Origin: Dichomitus squalens LYAD-421 SS1
Lineage: Eukaryota > Basidiomycota > Agaricomycetes > Polyporales > Polyporaceae
Direction of reading: 5' to 3'
Assembly: GCF_000275845.1 (NCBI RefSeq)
Contig: NW_006766884.1
Coordinates: 2,126,122-2,190,121 of the forward strand
Length of the DNA: 64,000 nucleotides
The position numbers and the translations under genes were made by a program. Each line of letters opens with the position of its first letter. The first letter of the stretch is position 1. Below are positions 12,691-24,384 of this stretch, in pieces. Below the pieces are notes generated by a model. The model was given only the letters and a program-made list of their open reading frames with translations. It was not told the origin of the DNA and did not search any database.

Positions 12691-13738
12691 ATGGTCGGGT
12701 CACCAGTACACCCAGCAAGCCTCGTCGATCCCTCCCTCCACTCCCCTGCCCTCATGGAGCTGGTCGAGATCGAGATGAGCCGTACCCTCATCGGTGAGTA
12801 CACAATGTCCTACACAGTCCGAAACAGGAAGCTCATGTATCCTACTTCTCTTCAGAACACCTCGTCGATACGGTTGTTGAGACCGTCGACTATGCATTGG
12901 GCCGCGCTTCATCGTCCTCTCGCGGCCGCTCAATGTCACGCCACTCGGAACAATCCAAGTTCCTCAAGTTCGTGACCGATGTCCTCCACAAGGCTGAGAT
13001 CAAGGTCCCCGCCCTCTTGGTGACCCTCGTCTACATCAACAGGGCCAAGCCACACATTCAGATCGCGCTCGAGCAATGGGCCAACGAGCGCGTCTTCCTC
13101 GGTGCACTCATTCTCGCGAACAAAGTACGTTGCCTTCACCCTACGTCATTCACTACTCGACGCTAACCTCGCGCCTTCAGTACCTGAACGACTCCACACT
13201 CAAGAACGTCCACTGGGCGCTCTGCACCGGAGTCTTCGGCAAGCGTGACATCGGCCGGATAGAGCGCGAGTTCCTCGACGTCCTCGACTTTGAGCTTTCC
13301 GTCTCCGAAGCCGATCTCCTTGCACACCATGACGCGCTCCTCGCGCGCTCTGCCCCACACCACGCGCAGACGCGCCTTCCCCACCAGCGCCACCGTCGCC
13401 GCGAGAGCTCCCCCATCAACTCGCGCTGGTCAACTGACTCTAGCGACATGGACGTCGACTCCGAGTCCTCGTTCGAGTCTGTTTCCCTCCCCCGCACTCC
13501 CTCGCCCGTCTCCGCGCCGACGGTTGCCATCTCGCTCCCCGGCAAGGCTGCACCTATCGAGTTCTCACATGAAGACGCGTCGCACCATAATCACAACTCC
13601 CATCATCGCATGTCCGCGCTGTCAAACATCATCCGCTCCTTCCCCATGCCCCACTTCCACTCGCAACCGCACGTATCGGCCTCGCCAGCGTACCACAATA
13701 CGCTCGCGCCGGCGATGTCGGTTCCTATACGTGCATAA
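12691..13738 (+). CDS. Cyclin, Pcl/Pho80 type
   Basis: Exons 12691-12793, 12856-13124 and 13181-13738 give 309 residues. A cyclin box spans about residues 55-175: SKFLKFVTDVLHKAEIKVP, then LVTLVYINRAK, then VFLGALILANKYLNDSTLKN and FLDVLDFELSVSEADLL. The order and wording (LLVTLVYI.R, ILANKYLND) are those of cyclins that partner the Pho85-type CDK in fungi. The C-terminal 130 residues are Ser/Pro/His-rich and disordered, with several SP/TP sites. The role would be cell-cycle entry, polarity or nutrient signalling through a Pho85/CDK5-like kinase. The start was chosen because the first exon runs straight from this ATG into the family-like N-terminus; an upstream short frame ends 14 nt before it. 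Confidence 0.88.
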
Positions 13739-16700
13739 GCGCGTTCGCGGTTGCCGGCTTTCTTCGACTTCGCTGTACAAAACCTGCCTTCGCCTCGCGC
13801 ACCGCAATGCCGAACACGCGCGACCGGCGTAACTTATTCTTCATCGCATCGCCCCGACGACGCCTCGATATGGGTCCGCATACGCATACAGCTGTACCAT
13901 CCATAATCTCGCCTGCCTCTAGGCATACCACACTCGCTATTGCTCTGCTCTGCTCTCCTTTCTGCTATCTCACTACCAACGATATTTTTTACTGCACATT
14001 TCGGACTTGCAGCAGCCGACGCCGGTGCTTGCATTAATTGGCGCATCTCCCTCCGGCCCGCTCCATCTGTTCGCTCTCCATCTCCCATCCATTGCCTCGC
14101 TCCATTCCTCCTGCTCATCTCGTGTTGCATCATCAATCGCCTGCACATAGATAGTGTAATTGTAGCGGATACGCATCGAATTGAAGAAACAGTAAACACG
14201 CCAACCATCTCCTGCGTGCGCGCGCCCGCCACTCGGCTTTGCGACTCGCAACAAGTCATCTATTCGCTCATATGTAGCCCGCGCCGCAGGTTCTGGACAC
14301 CTCGCGCGAACAGCATGGAAGCCATCGCCCCACGGGATCCGGCCTGGGCACTTGGCTGTTCGGCCGACCTGCGGGACCGGGGACACATTCCCTCCGCGCA
14401 GCAGCGTAACTCGGGTGCGTTTTCCAATCGCTATGACACGTCCGAGCGCAGCGGGCGACGGCAGCTGATCTGGCGATGCGGCCACTGCGCCGCGTCCATG
14501 TCAGCGTCCGGCGCAGTGACGAGACGTGTCGCTCGTGCGCGTGATTCGCGACATTCATTGCGCACCCTGTCGGGTTGGCGCGTCGTCAGTAGGGGGCAGG
14601 CGCATTCGCGTTCCCGGACGTGGAGCGCGCGCTCGCTGGAAGCTGACTCCAGCGTTCTGACGTGCGCGTGCCAGTCTGTGCTCTGGTTCCATGCCCCCCC
14701 GGGGGTCGAGGCTCGAGAGCTTCGAGAGCTTCCCCGAAGCGCTGCACGTCTCGGGTGCTCGGTGCAGCTGACGAGCGTGAACTCGTGACGATTACAGTGC
14801 GTGTCTTGTCAGCAAGACGCCCGTCGGCGTGCGCGGGCAGCTGGTCGATCGTGTCCGACAGCAGGACCCGCTCACGAGAGCTCATCCGGCTGACGACGCC
14901 GTACATCCATTCAGTAAGTCGCTCCTGCCAGCTCGTGCACACGTATCCACTCTCGACGCCGTCGCCCCGCGTGCCGTGCCAGCTCAGCTCGTGGAGAGGC
15001 TCGTGTCCTCGCGCCGACCTACCTCCAACGGGTTAGCGTGGCCCCTAACTTAGACTGACACCCAGCCGCCCTGCTGCAGAACTTGCAAGAAGCATCCCCG
15101 CAACGTCAACGTCGCGAAGGACGTGATTTGTCGCGCGCAGGCGTGTCTCAGAACACCTCGCAGAGGTAAGTAGGCACACCAGTGACATCATCCATGACCA
15201 GCTAACTATGTACCTCAGCCCTCCTGCGCATCGCCAGCCTGGGTCCCGCGCGAGCTATTCTCGTCCAGTGCGTAATCTAACTGGGCTAACTGCACCGTCC
15301 TGTAGTGCGCTATCCCGTGACGGTCGTACTGACGGCAGTCGACGGCCCCACCATCAACGTGCGACATAGCGACTTTGGTCCAGGGCGCTGCGCGACCGTG
15401 GTGCGTTCCTGGCTGTGATTAGCCTTTGCGTTAGAGGGGTCGCAATCGCTATCACTTGTAGACTCCAGCTCATGCGGGGTTATCAGGTCATCAAAGCCCG
15501 ACTCCCTCTCATTGCGATGCGGATTGGAGCTTAGGCCCTGTGCTACCGGCCGCTCGCGCGGTATCGAGGTCCGGAGGGATTTCACTTTTACGACTCTCTG
15601 TAAAACTAATGCTTACTGTGCGCCATCAGGCCGCCGCAGAGGCGCATCATGTTTTTGGAGCCTAGAGAGCTAGGATCGAGCTGGTACGTTTGTCATCGAC
15701 CCGTCGGCATATATCGCTTTACAATCGCAGTCCGACAGTCGCATTTACAGGAAAAGAGGTCAGAGTGTGAATCATACCATGGAGCTCGTCCTCCACTTCC
15801 ATCGCCGCGGGCCCACTCGCATCACCGACGCGCACTGCGCGAGGCCGCTACAGACCGAGTCGGTTTCAGCGCGCTCGCATATGACGAGCTGATATCGACC
15901 ACCACCCTACAGGCGCCCCGCAATCGACATGCCTTTACTTAGCACTTGGGCTCGCTCGGACGCGTCGCGTGCCCGAAACTGCGCTGACGTTCGGATCCCT
16001 ATCCCGTGAAGGTCGCAGTGGATGAACCAGCGTTCGCATTGGCATCTCGTACATTTTAAATCGCATCACCGATGCCTCTACTCACCTACAAGTCTAGTGA
16101 CACGCTCGAATGTCTTTGTAACCCACACCGTAAGCTATGGGCAAGCACCTTCGCGACGCACAAGGGCATCTTCTCAAGCTCTTGTTCCGCCAGATCGCAC
16201 GCAGGGCCACGAGCGATCGGACACTTCGTCCTCAAACATTCACTAGGTGACCACACTTCAACGTCGAAACACCCCGCGTACGTCCATCTCCACGATCCAC
16301 GGGAGGACGCCCGCGCCTTCTGCCTACAGGCCGTACCTAGCCGCTCAGGAAGTGCTTGTTCCCGAGCATCCCATGCCCGAATCATCCCAACTATCCCAGC
16401 TGCCATCCGGGGCCGCTCCCCCATCGTTCGCCAAGGCGCGAGCGGTGCGCGCGCTGTGTCGTTCCTTCCGTCTTCAACACGTCGCATCCTGTCAGGGATC
16501 ACAAGATCACGAATCACCGCGAGAAGAAGGGAGCCAGCCCGCGAGATCTCACCCAAGATACGCCGTCGACCCTGCTGCTGAACTCGGGATTGGACGCTCG
16601 CCCGGGCGACGAGCGCCTGTGTCGAACGGGGCTTCGGACCCTGAGCGTGGCAGCTGAACTATCATTTATCTGCTTTGGCAGGGAAAGTGCGAGGACCCTG

Positions 16701-18537
16701 GGTTGTAATGACAGGACATGTCCAAGGCGACGCGAAGAATGGGACTTATGAATCTCCTGCCCGTCTGCTGGGACTTCCGGCGGTTCTGCGCAGCGGACGG
16801 ATGGACGGCGCGCGTCCGTGCTGGACATGGGCTATTGGACGGACGCGATTGCGACGAGCGCGGACTCCAGGGAGAGGTTGGTAGAGCGCGGCGTTTACGG
16901 CAATGGCGAACAGGACGCGGACACCAGTGCCGCACCGCACCGCAACTGTTGCTGTGGCAGTACCCTGGTGAACGCCTTCGAGCAGATCGTCGTGACAAGC
17001 AGAGGAGATTCACGTACTAATTGCAATAGCTGAGACAGTTCTCTTGCGTCCTGTGCACCACGGGGCATTCTCGTTGCGCCGCCCGCCATAAGCGAGAAAA
17101 GAAAAAAGATGGGCTGAAGATGGCAGGCCGCACATGGAACGCGGGGAGTGCGACGGGCGCGGCGCACCGCACATCAATGCGACGCACGGCGGGTGTCTTC
17201 CTTGTCGCGGCAGCTCTGAATCGACAGGGTGCTGCGTACGCATCGGCTGGAACCCCAGCGAGGATCGCGCCCAAGATCGCGATACAGGCAGCTGCAGTCC
17301 TGCGATCTGCTTCCATCCTCGGGCAGGGGACAGGAAGTGTCGACTGGTGATGATAGCTTGCAGGACGCGGGCCGAGGAGTCTGCAGCGGCGGACGCGCGC
17401 TCGAGCGACGCAATCGGCGAACCTGACGCGGCCGCCTTGAGCTGCCTTCCATGCGACCGCGATGTACAGTGAATATGTCCCGCATCCGTCAGCGTATTTC
17501 CCGGTCTGGGAGGACGCGTTCGCTCCACATGCCACCTACCAAAGGCCCGGTATACGGACGCGCGCGCATGACGTTCGAGAAGTCGCGACTTCGTCACCGT
17601 CGAGTGGAGACGACATACTCTCCGTATCGGGAAGCTTCGTCTGCAGGGTTAGTTTACGATCGGCCTCTCTTCCCGCGCGGGATTCGTATGCAATCGGAGC
17701 GTGTCGTTCGTGTACACACCTCCGACTGCTATCAACAACGACGGTCAGCGAGCGCGATCGGAAGAGCGGCTCGACTCACTTTACTCATGGATGTGAGTCC
17801 GGGAAGAGCGCCTCGGGATATATTACTGACATACAGAGCAGATGACCTACACTCCGACGCAGACCATGTCAATTTCACTTTCTTGAAGCGGCCTGTATCA
17901 GCAACAACATCGACCTTTGGCCGGTCGGATACTGTGTGGTAAGCCGGCCACTAATTGATCCTCTTGCGTCAGGAGGTCTCTTGGGTATCTGAGACACCCG
18001 TGTACCATCAACAGAACAAACCGGGATTTGTCAAAGAATCAAAGAGAGCACTTCGCAGGACAACCTCCATCGAGCAGCACGCTCTCAGAGCTGCGGAAGG
18101 TCGGCAGCTGCGGTGCGGAGAACGCTGAGCGAGGCGAAGACCGGCCGATGTACTCGCCGCTCGGGCCGGAGGCCGAAGAGTGGTCAGACGCCATCAGTCA
18201 CACGTTACTCGACGCGACACGACCCACCTGGCCGACAAACCAGTCCCGGTTTCATCCCCGGTGCGGCCTCCGGATACATCCGAGCTTCCCACTACAGCGT
18301 CTGCGCACGCTGTCCTAGTGCGGCCTACTCTAGTACTTGTCTGACTAGCCTCAGGGGTTCACGACGTAAGTATCTATACCAGTACTTCTACAGCACGGCG
18401 TTGCTTCTGACACTCAGACCCTGCAGGGGAGTTCAGCTAGTCTTACACAAGTATGCTGGGAAGCCGGCTGACGCCCCTTACAAGCACTGGAACGACAGGC
18501 GCGGTATCACCTCGTACAAGGGTACTCAGGCAACATT
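13739..18537. other. Unresolved region with gene-like but broken segments
   Basis: No complete gene could be assembled. Several plus-strand stretches read like disordered protein and some end at good donor sites. At 14829-14910 there is a frame containing DRVRQQDPLTRAHPADDAVH, followed by GTAAGT. At 15075-15168 a frame contains LLQNLQEASPQRQRREG, followed by GTAAGT. At about 16110-16657 one frame stays open for about 180 codons except for a TAG at 16244-16246. At 17462-17640 a frame begins MYSEYVPHPSAYFPVWED. This could be a decayed gene, a divergent multi-exon gene or chance in GC-rich DNA. The 282-codon plus frame at 13940 has no domain and is not called. Confidence 0.3.
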
Positions 18538-20930
18538 TCACTTCTTCTTTCCACTGCAGTCCACTTTGTGCTCCGCCCAGTGCGACTTCTGACATCCCGA
18601 GTCGCAGTACCTGGATAGAAGAATCCCAAGAGTGCGTTTTAGGATGCGCACCTGCCACACAATATCCCGATTACCACGTACCTCGTCTTGGCGCACCCTC
18701 CGCATCTCCTGAGCACGGCGCTCGGGTTCCCGCACCACGAACAGCGGTAGAGCTCGTACCCGCTCGTCCCACTTCCGGTGCTCGACGGAGCGTTCGCTCG
18801 CCGCCGCCCACGCCCGTGTCCATGTCTAGCAACGTCGCCATCCTCTAGGTCTACGTTGTCGAGCCATGCCGCCAGCTCGTCTTCCGCGTCCGCAGGCGAC
18901 AATGGCGTGTCGCCCTCGACAGACACATCAAGGTCGTTAAAGCGCTCTACGACGGCGCCCCATTCCCGCGCTCCGGGTGTGTAGAGCTCAAAGACGAGCT
19001 CGCGGGCCATGTTCATCTGCTTCCTCTTGATCGGATATCCCATCCACTTCATGAAGTCGATGGCGGCCTTGATCTTCCTGCGCGCGGGCTAGAAGCACGC
19101 ATGGTGAGTCCGGAGGCACGGCTCAGAATAATCAGAATGTGCAAACCCTCACTCACATCGAGCTCCTTCAGCTCCTCGCTCAGCTCCGGCCCCCGGATAA
19201 CCACCGTCAGAAGCACATACCACCCCAGCATCTCCAGCATGTGCCGCGCGTCGGGGGGCGCGTCGGAGATAAACGTCTTCGCGTCCTCCCAGGCGGACAT
19301 CAAGAACGCCGCACCCTCCGCGCGCGCCTGCACGTCGCCGTCCCCCGCCTCCTTCAAGATCCGGAGCCCCTGCTGCCCCGCGTGGCCCGTCGCGCGCCAG
19401 AGTATCTGGCAGCGCAGGAACGGGGTCACGTCCGGGCACCGGAGCCCCTTCTTCACCGCGCGCAGGCCCTGCTCCGCGTCCGCGCTCATGCTGAGGACAT
19501 AGTGCGCATAGGCGAGGCACGGGTTGCGCTGCACCGCGCGGTGTGCGAGCGCGAGCGCCTGGGGGAGCCGCTGGCGGACGATGTAGAACTTCATCTCGAC
19601 GACGTCCGCCTCGTCGAGGTCGGCCGCGCTGCCGTTCGCGCGCTCGCGAAGCGCTTTGGCGGCCGCGGGGAGCGCGTCCGTCCAGTACGCGAAGGGCAGC
19701 CCCGGGATGCCCGTCACCACCTCGCCGTTGTCAGCCTGGAAGCCGCCCTCTGCGATGGAGAATTCGGTCTGCAGGATGATGGCGAAGAGCCGCTTGCCGA
19801 GCGCGTGCAGGTCGTGGTCCTGCACGCACTGCATCATGGCCTTCTGGTATTCCATGCTGACGGCGGTGTAGACGTGCGCCTCGGTCCGATTGAGGCCGTA
19901 GTCGTAAAGGATGTCGAGGAGGTGGTCTGGGGGACCCTCCATGACGGCGCGCATTATGCTGTTGGGGTCAAAGTATAGCTCGTCCGGCTCGCATTCGGAG
20001 ATGGGGAGACGGAGGATTCCCCCGAGGGCGGTCGCGCGGGTGTTGAGGTTGTTGCATCGCAAGAAGGCTGCGATGAGGTTCGTCAGGCCGGGGATGGCCT
20101 TGCAGTCCTTCGAGCAGTGCTGGGTCGCGGACGCGAGGAGGCCGAGCCCGTGCGTCAGCAGCTCATGCGAGTCCACTCGTTTGCGGAAGACGTCGACGGT
20201 GGTTTGCAATACGGAGTGGATGACGATATCTTTCAGGTCCGCGAGGCGAGGCTTGTCTTCGCAAGCGATGAACGCTTCTGTAGCGTGGGCGAGAGTGATG
20301 ATGGCGAGCTCTGCAAGCTTCAGATCGTCTGGGTGGTCTCGGAAGACTTCCACGAGCGTCCTGTTGCGCCGCGCGATCGCCTGGCGTGCTTCGAGTCCTC
20401 CATGGTGGGTGACCATCGCGAGCGCATTCAGCGCGAGATGAAGCGTCGAGTCGAATTCGAGGAGTGGCATCACCTTCTCTAGAAGACCTGGCACCGAGAC
20501 GTTATCCGCGATGCCCCTAGCGCACAGCCACTGTCCGACCCACCTTTCTCAAACAGCTTATCCCTCAGGAGGGCATCGGCGCACATCTTGGCCATGATGC
20601 CCACCATGCCACCCATGACCTTCTCGTTGCCTTGCCTCTGGGCGGACGTATAGGTGGCGTTGAGCTTCTTGTAGATCTCGTTGAAACGAGCATGCACCTT
20701 CTTCAGGCCATGTCTAGTAGTCAAGTCTACGGAACGGATGGTGCGTGATCAGTTCGAGATGGCCGGTGTACACGAGGCATATACTGACCAGGTAACTTCA
20801 GGGTGTCGCTCAAGTGGTTGCTGGCGGCCAACCACGTCGAGGAGCCGTCTATGTCCTCGAGCACTGCACTGGGAATCACGTAGGAGTCGCCGAACGTGGC
20901 TGCGCCTGGTCCTTGTCGCGCCCGGGACAT
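18538..20930 (-). CDS. Helical-repeat protein with C-terminal MYND zinc finger
   Basis: Minus-strand exons 20785-20930, 20544-20713, 19157-20487, 18682-19088 and 18538-18610 give about 708 residues. The first donor is uncertain: GTATAT after 20785 or GTTACC after 20797, both in frame. The long middle is predicted helical, with armadillo-like stretches (for example LHLALNALAMVTHHGG, LTHGLGLLASATQHC) and a TPR-like piece near ALAHRAVQRNPCLAYAHYVL. The last two exons encode a classical MYND finger, CSWCGNPSAVLRRCGGC followed by YCDSGCQKSHWAEHKVDC, ending SGKKK. MYND fingers mediate protein-protein contacts. Architecture suggests a scaffold or chaperone-type adaptor. I cannot tell a specific orthologue; similarity to UNC-45/She4-type proteins is only an architectural impression. 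Confidence 0.85.
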
Positions 20931-22744
20931 GGTGAATGGTGCTTGCAGTCGGTGGAAGGAAGATGAGAAGCGAGCGGTTTATTTAGCAGTAAGCGGGTAC
21001 TTCCGAGGCCATGAACTTTGTTCACATTCAGCGATACAGCTACCATTTCGGTAGTTCAGTACGTTCGTCGATCTCGTTCTGAATAACGCACTGCCAGTGT
21101 CTGTGGCAGGCTACAGCTGACGGTCTCATTACCCGCTACTATCCTGGCAGCGGCCAGACCGACGACCTCATTCCACGTCCAGAACGACGTCTTACCCTCG
21201 ATCATCATCGTCCTACCGTCGAAGCTGATGGTCACCAGGAGGAGAGCATCCAAGTTCTTGTGGCACGGAGAGCGAGCCCACCGCGAGTTTGGAGCAACGT
21301 GAGTGGCGAAGCGAATGTACATATGCATGTACTAGTTGTGTTGCAGCCGAGCATTGACACTGATCTCCGGAATGGTATAATATAAACCCTTCTTTAACAA
21401 CTAGTCTGGCTACGATATCATATATATATGTCTCGATGAGTCAGGATTCAAAGCCACAACCACGTCGTCTGAGGTAACTTCGCACTACCTTCTCTCGGAC
21501 ACCCAATACTAACCAACTCAATTCATCACAGGCTCAACTTCCATGTGATCTCGAGGACAATGTCGCATTTTCCTTCGCGTGCATCGTTGAGGAAAGCCTG
21601 CCTCCATACCTCGCAACATTGTGGTTCGTTAACCGTATTCCTGTAGTGCTTGTCTGACTGAGGCTGGTCATTCGTTGCAGCTGTACGCTGCGGTCTTCTC
21701 GATTTTCAACCGTTACTCACGCCTGCACATGCCTTCTACTTTGCGGTCCGTGAAGACATGCTGAGCAGCTTGTCATCGCAATCGGGATGCTGACTCTATG
21801 CCAGGAGAAAACCTTCCTTCGCAGTACTAGTGAGTTCAGTAGCTTCATGATCCCGCCAAAGGCACACTTTTGACGTATTTAGGTTGATGGTCGTTCTCGT
21901 CTCCCGCTGTCTCATACACTCTGCATACCGTTTTTCGGGCGATCGGCGTGCACTCTTCACACATGGCGGCTCCAATGGATTGAAGCGAGCCGTCGAATCA
22001 CTTGACGCCCGCCTTGTCAAACGACTACTGACAGGAAGGCGATTTGGACGATAGCCATGACATAGGGAGCTTGGATGAGGAGGTAAAAGCGATGCCTGAG
22101 GCTTTATACTGAGCAGACAATTCTAATCCGCCGAAATTGTCTGGGTACGTGTGCGGACGCACCCGCCTGTATCTACACGTATTGAAGCTCCACATCATGT
22201 ACCTTGCCGTGCTTTGGATGGAACTTCGTCGTACTTAATGATTATGGCGCTCGCATACATTCCGGTATGTTCGCGGAGGGCGTGCTTGTCGGATGTCTAG
22301 GTTTGAGGCGCCCAGACAGCCCGGACAAACAACTCAGATTGCACTCAAGATATCACTTGTGAACAGAACATTCATTCACAAGGCAGACTATGGAACAGTG
22401 CAGGATTAATGGAGGTTCGGACGCCCTAATTAGGGCGCCCTACTACAATACACAATTGCTTTGTGAGTCGTAAGCGGTACACATAGTCCTCGCTAAGAAA
22501 AAAAAATACAAATCATACGTACAGAGAGGAGGTAGTCCGAAGCCTGAACGGCATACGTTCACGATCCAGTCACCGGTACGAGGGGAGGGGAGGCGGAGTG
22601 CGGAAAGTCGAGGAGAAGCAAGGTCTGTAGAAATACCACAGACAAACCCCGGATACCCAAGCCCACGTACCCGTCGATAGCCAGCATGCGCCGGCATAAG
22701 ACTGCAAACGGCTGCAAACGACCACGCTCGACTGGCCCGCCCGT
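20931..22744. other. Intergenic, possible stray exons only
   Basis: A plus-strand segment around 21405-21640 reads as two short frames joined by a canonical intron (GTAACT..CACAG at about 21474-21532), encoding SGYDIIYICLDESGFK and then AQLPCDLEDNVAFSFACIV. A TATA-like GTATAATATAAA lies just upstream at about 21375. I could not extend this into a gene, so it is not called. Confidence 0.4.
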
Positions 22745-24112
22745 TCACGACCGTTCGAGCTTCCCCGCCACGCCGGCCGCCTCGTCCCTAGCCTGTCCCA
22801 ACTGGGGGTCAATCGCCGGAGGAGGATTCGAGATTGGGCGCTGCTCACCCGCTCCGGCGAGCGCGCCATCAATCCCATTTGGGGCCGTTCCAGGAGGGGG
22901 CGGCTGTTGGGGTGGATGCGCGCCCGAGGGCACCCCGGGGGGAGCTGACACAGACTGCTGCTGTTGCTGTGAGGGCGCCCCAGAGTCGTCTTGCCCGGGA
23001 CCGGGGCCAGATGCGCCCGCGACGATCGCGGAGCGGAAGGGTGAGGGCGCGACGAGGGGGCGGTGAAAGCGGGCGCGGAAGTCGTTTGCTTGCGCAGGGT
23101 CATGGACGTAAGGGTGGCCGGGGACGTGTTCGCCCATTTGGGCGTAGGCAGTGTTGGGGTCGGCGAGGGCGGATCCGTCTGGGGCTTTCTGGGCGTGCGC
23201 TTGCGCGTAGTGCATTCGTCGCTAACCAGGCATGATCAGCACGAGGTACGATGGGGAAGAATATATGAGAGGTAGCGGAGAAAGGAGTTGTTTGAGAGGT
23301 GGCGGAGTAAGAAGTGAGGAGACGGAGGGAAGCCGGAACACTGTGCAGGTACGCAATGGGGGGTGGTTGCAGGGTGTATGTTTCGAGTTCTTGAAGGGAG
23401 CACGTTTTCGAGGGGTACATACCTGCTGATCCCAGTGATCCCAGGCTTGCGCAATGATCGGTTCGAGCGACGCCAGCTCCTCGTTCGTCATCGACAGCGT
23501 CCTCAGCAGGTGCTGCTTCAGGAGCGGCGCGCAAGAGAACGAAAGTAGCAGCGTGCTTGCGAAGGTCTGCCCGCCAAGCGGCTGGCCCTGAGGGAACGGT
23601 GGCTCGTGCATCGGGTGTGGTTGCTGATGGGGATGCGGGGCCATCTCGTGCGGGAGGATCTGGTACTCGCCTTGTGCGTTGATCCTGTACGCCACCTCGT
23701 CCACGCCGGGCATGATCTCGTTCCCCATGTCGAGTCCAAGCTCGCGCAGCTTGCGGGCTTTGACGAGAGCACGATGCTTCCGCTGCCGTTCTCGCGCGGC
23801 AGCCCTAATCCTGTCCCGCTTCGCGATCTCCTCGGGCGAAAGCTCCTCGGGGCCCTTGTATTCTTGCACGTTCTGCGGCGGGGGTGGTTGGGTGGGTGGG
23901 GGCTGGACTTCGAGGGGAGGTGGAGGCACTTGCTGGGCCTGGGAGAGCGCGAGGATGTTCTGGAGGCCTGCTTGACGGTCGCGCTCGCGTTTGCGGCGTT
24001 GCCGTTCTGCGGCCTTCTCCCGTTTGTGTCTCTGGCTAGGGGTCTCGTTCTCGCGCGACCGTTTGCGCGATGAGGAAGGGGTCGAGGGGACGTGCTGTCC
24101 GTTTGGATCCAT
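22745..24112 (-). CDS. Basic, Pro/Gln-rich nuclear-type protein with two bZIP-like basic segments
   Basis: Exons 23423-24112 and 22745-23221, separated by a 201-nt intron, encode 388 residues starting MDPNGQHVPSTPSSSRKRSR. Two Arg/Lys-rich helices are visible: RHKREKAAERQRRKRERDRQ at about residue 30, and DRIRAAARERQRKHRALVKA at about residue 100, followed by RKLRELGLDMG. Each resembles a bZIP basic region, but no clear leucine zipper follows. The rest is Pro/Gln-rich, with a QQQQQ run, and probably disordered. Nuclear localisation and nucleic-acid binding are likely from composition. The ATG at 24112 is the first in frame; the codon three before it is not ATG. No orthologue recognised. Confidence 0.75.
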
Positions 24113-24384
24113 GGGTATCAAAGGTGTTTATTGTGTTGTGCCAGTGACAGTAACAGGCTCGCAATCCCAGTACTTCGGGCGACCGTACTCGCAGCGGACG
24201 CGGGGGTGGGCGGTGGTAACAGTTGTGACGACGAGGTGACCAGCAGGAGCCCCGCGCTGTCACACGCCCTCTTATACCCCCAGTGGCGTGGGAATCTTGC
24301 CCCATCCGGCACCTCCCACTCACGTTCGTGCCCTCGAATCCGTTCGTTTGACAACAGTACTACTTCTACAGTACATCGTGTGCT

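Noticed and set aside
13940..14788. 282-codon plus-strand frame after the cyclin gene
   Set aside because: No domain, odd composition, and the opposite strand is also open for long stretches; probably chance openness in GC-rich DNA.
19139..19978. 279-codon plus-strand frame
   Set aside because: Antisense of the MYND-protein main exon.
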